Positions 1 through 4,524 of a stretch of DNA of 5,873 bases are shown here, piece by piece. Below the pieces are notes generated by a model, which had not been told where the DNA came from, ran no database searches, and saw nothing but the letters and a program-made list of their open reading frames with translations. The DNA comes from Patescibacteria group bacterium (GTDB taxonomy: Bacteria > Patescibacteriota > Minisyncoccia > Portnoybacterales > GWB1-42-6): positions 1 through 5,873 of the forward strand of contig JAHKAK010000010.1 of assembly GCA_018826025.1 (NCBI GenBank), in the 5' to 3' direction. The position numbers and the translations under genes were made by a program. Numbering within the stretch: the first letter of the stretch is position 1; the number at the start of each line of letters is the position of its first letter.

Positions 1-83
1 ATCCGGCCTTTCTCTTTTTTGTCTGCCTTTAGATATCTCGGTTTAACTTCATCTAACAGCTCTTTTTTACTCATGTTGGTCAT
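1..83 (-). CDS. Probable transposase/integrase, N-terminal fragment (runs off window)
   Basis: Reading the minus strand from an ATG at 83 gives 27 open codons to the window edge: MTNMSKKELLDEVKPRYLKA, then DKKEKGR. The basic, helical pattern 'KKELL..VKPRYLKADKKEKGRI' resembles, from memory, the N-termini of DDE integrase-type transposases frequent in Patescibacteria, which continue into a helix-turn-helix ('LDEF...GYNRKYAIR'). Only the N-terminus is visible, so no catalytic residue can be checked. A second in-frame ATG at 74 is an alternative start. A weak AAGG on the minus strand (92-95) sits 8 nt upstream of the ATG at 83. The gene diverges from everything else in the window and probably belongs to an insertion sequence whose end lies somewhere between 84 and about 150. 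The family assignment is inference. Confidence 0.5.
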   Translation of the reverse strand, partial: MTNMSKKELLDEVKPRYLKADKKEKGR

Positions 84-85
84 AG

Positions 86-122
86 ATGTAACCTTAAAAT
101 TAATGATTAATTTCGGTTACAT
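86..122. repeat. Imperfect 37-nt palindrome upstream of the transposase fragment
   Basis: ATGTAACC (86-93) is the exact reverse complement of GGTTACAT (115-122). Inside them, AAATTAA (97-103) pairs with TTAATTT (107-113) around the centre TGA. The inner and outer arms are offset by one base. The element overlaps the likely ribosome binding region of the minus-strand transposase start. It could be part of the insertion sequence's terminal region, a transposase-binding site or an autoregulatory operator. The sequence alone does not separate these. Confidence 0.55.
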
Positions 123-179
123 TTTATATGACTCAACCGATGATGGGAAAGTTAGAAATTAGATGGCTCAATTCGACTA

Positions 180-208
180 TTGACGGGGTAGCCGAAATAC
201 GATATCCT
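180..208 (+). promoter_or_regulatory. Candidate sigma70-type promoter for the first Cys/His-HicB-like gene
   Basis: TTGACG (180-185, 5 of 6 to consensus) is separated by 17 bp from TATCCT (203-208, 4 of 6). Transcription would start near 215, giving a leader of about 58 nt before the ATG at 273. The rest of 123-272 holds no gene I can support. The call rests on consensus match and spacing alone. Confidence 0.5.
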
Positions 209-240
209 GTTTTTATGTTCTTAAAGTGTAAAGTGAAGAG

Positions 241-261
241 GCATAAATAAAATCTTTTTGA
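241..261 (+). repeat. Conserved cassette leader, copy 1
   Basis: This 21-nt stretch (GCATAAATAAAATC followed by TTTTTGA) recurs at 1726-1746 with one mismatch in 21. In both places it lies directly before the GGAGG ribosome binding site of a paralogous gene. Conservation in non-coding DNA above that of the adjoining genes suggests a functional leader or recent recombination between copies. Confidence 0.7.
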
Positions 262-272
262 GGAGGTGCAAA

Positions 273-623
273 ATGGAGCATAAGCATACGTTTCCATCGT
301 TTACCGTTGACAGAAGGAGATGTCCTTGCGGGGTAATTCTTTGTTTCTCGGTCAAGCCCGGTCCCAAAAGCAATGTCATCTGCAATCTGGAGAAGGGGCA
401 TGCCGCACCATGCATGAACACCCATTACCCCGCAGCCGGAACCTGGGTGAAGAAACCCGAAGAGCCGCCAATGAAGATTGTCGTGACCCATCGGGGGGAC
501 GACTATCACGCTTGTTTGGAAGGGCGTTCCGGAATTTGGGCACGTGGCAACAGCCAGGATGGGGCTATCGGTTATCTCATCCGCACCAACCCAGATATAT
601 TCAAAATTGCGGTGGAGTGTTAG
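273..623 (+). CDS. Cys/His (probable zinc-binding) protein with HicB-like C-terminal domain, copy 1
   Basis: This 116-residue protein appears to have two parts. Residues 1-58 are rich in Cys and His: HKH at 3-5, CPCG at 17-20, C24, C37, GH at 42-43, C47 and H51. The spacing suggests one or two zinc sites. A conserved KPEEPP hinge (61-66) leads to residues 67-116, which begin MKIVVTH and have the HicB-like strand pattern 'Y.A.L....G.WA.G.S...AI..LI'. HicB-like domains occur as antitoxins or stand-alone RNase-H-like folds, but no HicA toxin gene is adjacent, so a toxin-antitoxin role is not supported. The ATG at 273 is chosen over an earlier in-frame start at 258 because GAGGAGGTG (260-268) sits just upstream. 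The paralogue at 1761-2126 shares CNLE.GH..PC.NT and KPEEPPMKI. Molecular function is unknown; both domain calls are inference from pattern. Confidence 0.8.
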   Translation: MEHKHTFPSFTVDRRRCPCGVILCFSVKPGPKSNVICNLEKGHAAPCMNTHYPAAGTWVKKPEEPPMKIVVTHRGDDYHACLEGRSGIWARGNSQDGAIGYLIRTNPDIFKIAVEC

Positions 624-644
624 TATCCTTGTAATAACCCATTG

Positions 645-666
645 AAACGGAAAACCCGCTTCGGTG
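645..666 (+). repeat. Cassette downstream hairpin motif, copy 1 (degenerate terminator?)
   Basis: AAACGG, AAAACCCGCTT and CGGTG follow in series, closely matching 2142-2163 downstream of the paralogue. Small stems are possible (CGG 648-650 with CCG 656-658, or CCG 656-658 with CGG 662-664). No U-run follows; the next bases are the ribosome binding site of the 48-codon ORF. It may therefore be a decayed terminator that lets transcription continue. Confidence 0.5.
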
Positions 667-687
667 TAACGTAAAAAGGAGGTGCAG

Positions 688-834
688 ATGAAAACGTATT
701 GGTGGCAGAGGTTTTATGCCAGCGCTGTCCATGTTGGTTATCGGGTCGTAGTTGATTATGAAATCTGCAACGACCAAAAGCGCGACGTTCAATACTATAC
801 GGGACGATCCAAAATGGATTACGTCCCAGCGTAA
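688..834 (+). CDS. Small hypothetical protein, 48 aa
   Basis: The ATG at 688 follows an excellent ribosome binding site, AAGGAGGTG (676-684). The frame stays open for 48 codons to the TAA at 832-834, just ahead of a Rho-independent terminator. The product begins MKTYWWQRFYASAVHVGYRV and ends in SKMDYVPA. It is rich in aromatic residues (two Trp, six Tyr, one Phe), has no clear membrane segment and a single Cys (C27). I do not recognise the family. A strong ribosome binding site at ideal spacing, an immediate terminator and placement 64 nt after the previous stop in the same orientation support a real gene. It is probably cotranscribed with the gene at 273-623. Confidence 0.6.
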   Translation: MKTYWWQRFYASAVHVGYRVVVDYEICNDQKRDVQYYTGRSKMDYVPA

Positions 835-850
835 CCGCTTGATTCACAGG

Positions 851-887
851 AACCGCTTGGCTCCTTGTGGGTTGAGCGGTTTTTTTC
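851..887 (+). terminator. Rho-independent terminator after the 48-aa gene
   Basis: AACCGCT (851-857) pairs with AGCGGTT (875-881), followed by a run of T (880-886) and then CTTTTTG. An extra copy of AACCGCTTG lies at 833-841, overlapping the stop codon, so an alternative pairing with the same downstream arm is possible. It closes the first transcription unit. Confidence 0.8.
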
Positions 888-890
888 TTT

Positions 891-928
891 TTGTTGACCT
901 TAAAAATAATTTATGATAAGGTATCATA
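891..928 (+). promoter_or_regulatory. Candidate promoter/operator region of the TrpF-like gene
   Basis: TATGATA (912-918) and TATCATA (922-928) form a perfect 7-bp inverted repeat around AGG. A TTGACC lies at 894-899 and TTGTTG at 891-896. TTGTTG to TATGAT (912-917) has a 15-bp spacer, shorter than usual. The inverted repeat overlaps the likely -10 element, the expected position for a repressor site. No match to a known operator is claimed. Confidence 0.4.
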
Positions 929-938
929 TCTTGGTAAG

Positions 939-977
939 TTCTTTAAAGTCATAATAAAAACTTCAATATTTAAAGAA
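939..977 (+). other. AU-rich 5'-leader stem-loop upstream of the TrpF-like gene
   Basis: TTCTTTAAA (939-947) is the exact reverse complement of TTTAAAGAA (969-977), with a 21-nt loop. The downstream arm touches the ribosome binding site (978-984). The stem is AU-rich and would be weak, so a regulatory role is only a possibility. Confidence 0.3.
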
Positions 978-989
978 AAGGAGGCAAAA

Positions 990-1724
990 ATGACAACGGC
1001 GAGAGAAATGATAAAGGTTGTTACGGTTACGGGCGCAGATGATAGTGTTCGGCCGGATGAATTAATTCCAATCGTTGAACGCTATCCCTTCGTTGAATTT
1101 GGCATTCTGTTGTCAAAAAAGCAGCAAGGGGGCAACAGATTTCCGTCTCGGGATTGGCTGGAGGAATTATATCTTTTGTGGCGGGACAAAAAGTTTATTT
1201 TATCTGGCCACCTATGCGGAAAATGGGTGCGAGATTTATGTCTTGGCGAACCAAGTTTCTTTGAAGATTTTGGATATACCTGGGAGATGTTTGAACGCTT
1301 CCAATTGAATTTCCACGCCGAACCCCATTCAATTGATTGTGATAAGCTTTGCAAAATCCTCAGAGAGAGATTTGATTCCAAGTCAATCATTTTTCAAATG
1401 GATGGCGTAAACGAGGGAGCCTATCATTCTTTGGTGGCTCGATGGGGCGTCTACGTATTTCCCTTGTTTGACCGATCTGGCGGGGCTGGTTTGGTGCCAA
1501 AAGCCTGGCCAAAACAACATAGCGTTGCCGCCTACTGCGGTTATGCCGGTGGGCTGGCACCAGCCAATTTGCAAAAAGAGATGGGCAGAATTTCTGAAGT
1601 AGCTGATGGCCCAATCTGGATTGACGCGGAGACATTACTGCGATCGGAAGACAATACGGTTTTTCAAACAGAGACAGTTTACCGGTTCTTGGAGGTGGCG
1701 AGGCCGTGGGTAATTTCTCGATAG
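990..1724 (+). CDS. TrpF-like (phosphoribosylanthranilate isomerase-related) TIM-barrel protein
   Basis: This 244-residue soluble protein appears to be a (beta/alpha)8 barrel related to TrpF. Supporting landmarks in order are VVTVTGADD (10-18, first strand), GILLSK (38-43), SGHLCG (72-77), FQMDG (135-139), FDRSGGAG (160-167), YAGGLAPANL (185-194, compare SGGLNPENV of TrpF) and WIDAE (210-214, compare the DVSSGVE strand). D161 aligns with the TrpF catalytic Asp. The catalytic Cys of the first-strand 'KICG' motif is replaced by T14 in 'VTG', so canonical isomerase activity is doubtful. No other tryptophan genes are nearby. The ATG at 990 is chosen because AAGGAGG (978-984) precedes it and homology starts there; an upstream TTG at 891 lies in the promoter. 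The gene probably cotranscribes with the HicB-like gene 36 nt downstream. Substrate unknown. Confidence 0.75.
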   Translation: MTTAREMIKVVTVTGADDSVRPDELIPIVERYPFVEFGILLSKKQQGGNRFPSRDWLEELYLLWRDKKFILSGHLCGKWVRDLCLGEPSFFEDFGYTWEMFERFQLNFHAEPHSIDCDKLCKILRERFDSKSIIFQMDGVNEGAYHSLVARWGVYVFPLFDRSGGAGLVPKAWPKQHSVAAYCGYAGGLAPANLQKEMGRISEVADGPIWIDAETLLRSEDNTVFQTETVYRFLEVARPWVISR

Positions 1725-1725
1725 G

Positions 1726-1746
1726 GCGTAAATAAAATCTTTTTGA
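1726..1746 (+). repeat. Conserved cassette leader, copy 2
   Basis: It matches 241-261 at 20 of 21 positions (GCGTAAATAAAATC followed by TTTTTGA). It starts two bases after the stop of the TrpF-like gene and leads into AAGGAGG (1748-1754). No separate promoter is evident here, so this copy would be carried within the TrpF-like transcript. Confidence 0.7.
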
Positions 1747-1760
1747 AAAGGAGGCGCAAT

Positions 1761-2126
1761 ATGGGAGAGCATCAGCATTTATGGCAGAAAGGCGTGTCAG
1801 GGGGGTTTGTCGCTGTAAACAAATGCGGTTGCGGGGCAATTATCTGTTCGTCACCCAGCCCCGATGATATGCATGACTGTAATTTGGAGATAGGTCATCC
1901 TGGGCCATGCAGGAATACCTTTCATCCGGGAGCCGGGATCTGGAGGGAAAAACCCGAAGAGCCGCCGATGAAGATTTTGGTGACGCGCCAGAGCGTTGGC
2001 TACCGGGCCCATTTGGAAGCGCGGCCCGAAGAAGTTTGGGGTCGTGGCGAGACCGGTGATGCGGCAATCGGCGACCTAATCCACAGCCATGCGTGTATCT
2101 TCAATATCGAGCTGGAGCACCAGTAA
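1761..2126 (+). CDS. Cys/His (probable zinc-binding) protein with HicB-like C-terminal domain, copy 2
   Basis: This 121-residue paralogue of the gene at 273-623 keeps the candidate zinc ligands: HQH (4-6), CGCG (22-25), C29, C40, GH (45-46), C50 and H55. It also keeps NT.HP.AG.W and the hinge KPEEPP (64-69). The C-terminal part from M70 ('MKILVTR...GYRAHLEARPEEVWGRGETGDAAIGDLI') is closer to the HicB pattern than copy 1, with the typical 'WG.G.T...AI..L' element. The C-terminal tails differ. The start at 1761 is preferred over an upstream in-frame codon at 1743, since AAGGAGG (1748-1754) has the right spacing. It lies 36 nt after the TrpF-like gene and is followed by a terminator, so it is probably the last gene of that transcript. 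No HicA-like toxin is adjacent. Function is unknown. Confidence 0.8.
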   Translation: MGEHQHLWQKGVSGGFVAVNKCGCGAIICSSPSPDDMHDCNLEIGHPGPCRNTFHPGAGIWREKPEEPPMKILVTRQSVGYRAHLEARPEEVWGRGETGDAAIGDLIHSHACIFNIELEHQ

Positions 2127-2133
2127 TATCAAC

Positions 2134-2175
2134 AACCCGCCAAACGGGAAAACCCGCTTGGTGGGTTTTCTTTTT
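2134..2175 (+). terminator. Compound Rho-independent terminator (cassette hairpin motif, copy 2)
   Basis: Outer arms AACCCGCC (2134-2141) and GGTGGGTT (2160-2167) pair with one G-U. They enclose a second stem, CGGG (2145-2148) with CCCG (2153-2156) and loop AAAA. Alternatively AAAACCC (2149-2155) pairs with GGGTTTT (2163-2169). TTTTCTTTTT follows. This is a clear end to the left module. Confidence 0.8.
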
Positions 2176-2191
2176 ACGAAAGCCGCTTTCT

Positions 2192-2219
2192 TTGATTTTT
2201 TGCTGGAATTGGATATAAT
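2192..2219 (+). promoter_or_regulatory. Candidate promoter of the polysaccharide module
   Basis: TTGATT (2192-2197, 4 of 6) lies 16 bp before a perfect TATAAT (2214-2219). It follows directly after the terminator of the left module. The next confident gene starts at 2452, so the transcript would carry a leader of about 225 nt that includes the palindromic element at 2270-2408. A GGGAGG at 2229-2234 is followed by a possible 13-codon TTG-start ORF (2245-2286) that runs into the repeat; I do not call it a gene. Confidence 0.55.
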
Positions 2220-2269
2220 TCAAGCAGAGGGAGGAATTAATCGTTTTGAATCGCGAAACATTATTTTTA

Positions 2270-2408
2270 CCTCCCCTCCTCAGTTGAGGAGGGGACAAAG
2301 GGGAGGTGGTGTTCGGAGTCCTGACTTTAGTCAGAGACCCGTCTCTCGCTAAAGCGAGGACTCCAATCAACACCCCACCCTACCCTCCCTTCGTTTGAGG
2401 GGAGGAGG
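2270..2408. repeat. Cloverleaf-like palindromic element (MITE/REP-like)
   Basis: This roughly 139-bp block is built almost wholly of inverted repeats. CCCCTCCTCA (2273-2282) pairs with TGAGGAGGGG (2285-2294). GGTGTT (2308-2313) pairs with AACACC (2369-2374), and GGAGTCCT (2315-2322) with AGGACTCC (2357-2364). Inside that stem are three abutting palindromes: CTGACT/AGTCAG (2321-2334), AGAGAC/GTCTCT (2333-2346) and CTCGCT/AGCGAG (2345-2358). The right flank folds again: CCTCCCTTC (2384-2392) with GAGGGGAGG (2397-2405). No transposase is encoded, so it would be non-autonomous or a structural repeat. It lies between the promoter and the Wzz-like gene. Confidence 0.8.
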
Positions 2409-2451
2409 AATACGTTTTAATAATTAAAAATAAGTAATGTAATCTAAAGCT

Positions 2452-3045
2452 ATGGACATAAAAAAATATTTGGAGGAATATAAGTGGGTTTTGGTTTTCG
2501 CGGTGGTGGTCGCCTTGGCCGCCGGGATTTTTGCGTGGCAAGGGGATAAATACAGCGCGTCGCTGGCGCTGACCGTTAGCCGGCTGGAGGCGCAAAATAC
2601 CGCGGATTATAAGTATGATAATTACTACGCGCTCAAGGCGGGCGATGAATTTGGCAATGCGGTGGTAGGGTGGTTTAAGACGCCGGAAATGGCGCAGGTG
2701 ATATATCAGAAAGCTAATTTAGCTTTGGTTGAGCCAAGTTTGGGCGGTTTGAGCCGGGCGTTTAAAGCCGTTAAAATTTCACCCACCACGGTGGAGGTGC
2801 GATTTGGCGGGGCGAGCGCCGGTGAAGTAAAAGCTATCAGCCAAGCGGTGATAGTGGCGGCGGCGGAAAAAGCGGACGCGCTTAATTCTTTTTCCGGCCA
2901 GGGCGTGGCTTTTTCGGTGAAGGCCGGCGAGCCGGTAATAATTAATAATTCAGCTGATATTTGGCAACAGGCGCTGCTGGGATTAATTATTGGTTTAATT
3001 TTCGGGCTTTTTGTGAAAATAGCGGGAGAATATTTTAGGGAGTGA
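2452..3045 (+). CDS. Wzz/YveK-like polysaccharide co-polymerase (chain-length determinant)
   Basis: This 197-residue membrane protein has the topology of the Wzz/YveK family. There is a short cytoplasmic N-terminus (MDIKKYLEEYK), a TM helix at about 12-29, an extracytoplasmic domain at about 30-173 and a second TM helix at about 174-190, with a short charged tail. The post-TM1 segment 'YSASLALTVSR' is the usual first strand of the Wzz domain. In known systems such proteins set polysaccharide chain length together with a polymerase or a tyrosine kinase. No kinase domain is fused here, and the protein is shorter than classical Wzz proteins (over 300 aa), nearer to YveK. The GT4 genes that follow fit a surface-polysaccharide role. 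The ATG at 2452 has no recognisable Shine-Dalgarno site; it is chosen because translation from it gives a proper N-terminus ahead of TM1. The family call rests on topology and the N-terminal pattern. Confidence 0.8.
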   Translation: MDIKKYLEEYKWVLVFAVVVALAAGIFAWQGDKYSASLALTVSRLEAQNTADYKYDNYYALKAGDEFGNAVVGWFKTPEMAQVIYQKANLALVEPSLGGLSRAFKAVKISPTTVEVRFGGASAGEVKAISQAVIVAAAEKADALNSFSGQGVAFSVKAGEPVIINNSADIWQQALLGLIIGLIFGLFVKIAGEYFRE

Positions 3046-3098
3046 TTTTTGCGTGTAAAAATTTTTAGATATTATCCGAATACCCACCCCCACTAAAT

Positions 3099-3126
3099 CT
3101 CCCCCTCCCGTGTGCGGGAAGGGGAG
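3099..3126. repeat. Short GC-rich hairpin between the Wzz-like and first GT4 genes
   Basis: CTCCCCCTCCCG (3099-3110) pairs with CGGGAAGGGGAG (3115-3126) with one mismatch and a TGTG loop. Outside it, C-rich (3083-3092) and G-rich (3127-3140) flanks could extend pairing imperfectly. The pyrimidine/purine style recalls the outer hairpins of the element at 2270-2408, so it may be a short relative. No U-run follows, so it is not a canonical terminator. Confidence 0.65.
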
Positions 3127-3159
3127 AAGGAGGGGGTAGGATTCGTAATTTGCAGGAAA

Positions 3160-4311
3160 ATGATCATTGGCATTGATCTACGGGTTTTAGCCAGAGGCAC
3201 GCGGAGCGGGATAGAAGAATACGCTATAAATCTTCTGTCCCGTCTTTTGTCTTTGGATAAAAATGTTCAATTCAAGCTTTTTTGCAACGCTTTCAAGCAG
3301 GTAGAGCTGAATTATGATTGGTTGAAATTGCCTAACGTTGAATTGAAAAAATTTTATTTCCCCAACCGTTTTATTTTTGATCCGGCCGCGAAGTTTCTAA
3401 AGTTGCCAAAAATAGATAAGCTGCTGGGCGGTTGTGATGCATTTTTGGCACCGCATTTTTTATTGGCGCCGATAAGCAGAAACTGCAAAAAAATTATCAC
3501 TTTTCATGATCTGTCGTTTGAGTATTTTCCGGAATTTTTCCCTTGGCGTAAAAGATTTTGGCACGTTTCTCTGGCACCTCGCGCTCGGGCGCGAGAGGCC
3601 GATAAAATTATCGCGGTTTCGCAGTCCACCAAAGAAGACTTGATTGATTTATATGGCGTAGCGGAAGAAAAAATCAGGGTTATTTATTCGGGCGTGGGGG
3701 AAGAATTTAAGCCTTTGTTGAAACAAGAATGCCAAGCGGCGGCGCGAAAATATAATTTGCCGGATAATTTTATTTTATATTTCGGGACGCTTGAGCCGCG
3801 TAAAAATATTGTAGGTTTAATAAAGGCGTATGAAATATTCCGGGCGAAACTATTGATGTCAGACATCAATAGTTTATCACCGGCTTTGATTTTGGCGGGT
3901 AACAAAGGCTGGTTATATGATGAAATTTTTAACGCGGCGAAAAATTCGCCCTATGCCGGCGATATAAAATTTATTGGTTTCATTGAGCCGGCCGATAAGC
4001 CACAGCTTTTTAATCTGGCGTCGCTGTTTGTTTATCCGAGTTTTTTTGAGGGATTTGGCTTTCCGCCGCTGGAAGCCATGGCTTGCGGTGTTCCCACGAT
4101 CACCTCGCATACCTCGTCTTTCCCGGAAGTCGTGGCCGATAGCGCCTTAATGGTTGACCCGTATAACTATGAAGAGATTGCTTGGGCCATGCAAGAAGTC
4201 TGGCTGGACGCTAATTTGAAAAAATCTTTAATGGCCGATGGCTTGGAACGCGCCAAAATTTTTTCCTGGGACAAATGCGCGCGAGAGACACTGGATTGTT
4301 TGATTACATAA
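3160..4311 (+). CDS. GT4-family glycosyltransferase (GT-B fold), first copy
   Basis: This 383-residue cytoplasmic enzyme is expected to transfer a sugar from a nucleotide-sugar donor to a polysaccharide or lipid-linked acceptor. It opens with MIIGIDLRVLARGTRSGIEEYA, a typical GT4 first strand and glycine-containing loop. ITFHDLSFEYFP lies mid N-domain and IIAVSQSTKEDL before the linker. The C-domain has FGTLEPRKN (208-216, with the donor-binding K215), LAGNKGW, and the E-x7-E motif E297-GFGFPPL-E305, followed by ACGVPTITS. The ATG at 3160 is chosen over a GTG at 3112 because the family N-terminus begins there and the earlier codon lies inside a repeat hairpin. Only a weak AGGA precedes it. 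A 29-nt perfect palindrome (3847-3875) adds about ten residues (KLLMSDINSL, 230-239) between a helix and the next strand of the C-domain. Donor and acceptor cannot be told from sequence. Confidence 0.9.
   Translation: MIIGIDLRVLARGTRSGIEEYAINLLSRLLSLDKNVQFKLFCNAFKQVELNYDWLKLPNVELKKFYFPNRFIFDPAAKFLKLPKIDKLLGGCDAFLAPHFLLAPISRNCKKIITFHDLSFEYFPEFFPWRKRFWHVSLAPRARAREADKIIAVSQSTKEDLIDLYGVAEEKIRVIYSGVGEEFKPLLKQECQAAARKYNLPDNFILYFGTLEPRKNIVGLIKAYEIFRAKLLMSDINSLSPALILAGNKGWLYDEIFNAAKNSPYAGDIKFIGFIEPADKPQLFNLASLFVYPSFFEGFGFPPLEAMACGVPTITSHTSSFPEVVADSALMVDPYNYEEIAWAMQEVWLDANLKKSLMADGLERAKIFSWDKCARETLDCLIT
3847..3875. repeat. Perfect palindrome inserted in frame within the first GT4 gene
   Basis: AAACTATTGATGTC (3847-3860) and GACATCAATAGTTT (3862-3875) are exact reverse complements around a single A. 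The element begins on a codon boundary and encodes KLLMSDINSL. Read on the minus strand in the corresponding frame it gives KLLMSDINSF, since the central codon is TCA one way and TCT the other, both Ser. It falls where GT4 proteins usually have a short loop. Confidence 0.85.
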
Positions 4312-4360
4312 TTTTTTGCCGCTTTTTTGGCGGCAAAAAAGCGGCGGAAAAAACCGCCGC
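4312..4360. repeat. Overlapping hairpins after the first GT4 gene
   Basis: Starting one base after the stop, TTTTTTGCCGC (4312-4322) is an exact inverted repeat of GCGGCAAAAAA (4330-4340). GCCGCTTTTTT (4318-4328) is also an exact inverted repeat of AAAAAAGCGGC (4335-4345), so the two folds exclude each other. GCGGCGG (4341-4347) pairs with CCGCCGC (4354-4360). On the plus strand no U-run follows any of the stems. On the minus strand the 4341-4360 stem is followed by TTTTTT, so it would work as a terminator in that direction, though no minus-strand gene is seen nearby. Confidence 0.7.
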
Positions 4361-4363
4361 GCG

Positions 4364-4500
4364 ACGATAAAATTTTGAGAAAATAAAACTCGCCTCGCTA
4401 AATTTGCTATCCATAACGCCCCAACCTGACGATTGGGGCCCCACCACAGCACGCAAATTTTACGCTCGGCTCGTTGTTATTTTCTTGCAAAATTTTTCGT
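4364..4500. repeat. MITE-like element with long imperfect inverted arms and a central hairpin
   Basis: The left arm (4364-4407, beginning ACGATAAAATTTTG and ending TAAATTTGC) matches the reverse complement of the right arm (4453-4500) along most of its 44-48 nt with small gaps. Shared blocks include AAAATTTTG, AGAAAATAA and AAATTTGC. Between them GCCCCAA (4418-4424) pairs with TTGGGGC (4433-4439). The right end coincides with the ATG at 4501 in the frame of the second GT4. No coding potential is evident in the element. Confidence 0.7.
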
Positions 4501-4524
4501 ATGCGCGGTAAAGATACAAAAACC

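Noticed and set aside
320..634. A 104-codon open frame on the plus strand overlapping the first HicB-like gene
   Set aside because: It overlaps the supported gene in another frame, has no ribosome binding site, and its product has no family pattern. The other frame is confirmed by its paralogue at 1761-2126.
1387..1839. A 150-codon minus-strand open frame
   Set aside because: It lies across the TrpF-like and second HicB-like genes on the opposite strand, with a low-complexity Arg/Pro-rich product and no start signal. It is a shadow of real coding sequence.
273..2126. HicAB toxin-antitoxin system
   Set aside because: There are two HicB-like domains but no HicA-like small basic dsRBD protein. 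The 48-aa ORF lacks the HicA pattern with its catalytic His.
2245..2286. A 13-codon TTG-start ORF after GGGAGG, downstream of the TATAAT promoter
   Set aside because: The ribosome binding spacing is passable, but the peptide is very short and its end is made by the repeat. It may be the stub of an interrupted gene, but nothing proves it.
2101..2373. Open frames on both strands through the 2270-2408 element
   Set aside because: They consist largely of terminator and palindromic repeat sequence, have no convincing start, and give products unlike any protein family.
3117..3140. G-rich run as a G-quadruplex
   Set aside because: Only three runs of three or more G occur close together, so a stable intramolecular quadruplex is not well supported. 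The hairpin explains the bias better.
3112..3159. Earlier GTG start for the first GT4
   Set aside because: The codon lies in the loop of a repeat hairpin, and the added 16 residues do not fit the GT4 N-terminus, which begins at MIIGID.
4228..4452. A 74-codon minus-strand open frame between the glycosyltransferases
   Set aside because: It is composed of hairpin and inverted-repeat sequence plus the antisense of the GT4 3' end, with no start signal.
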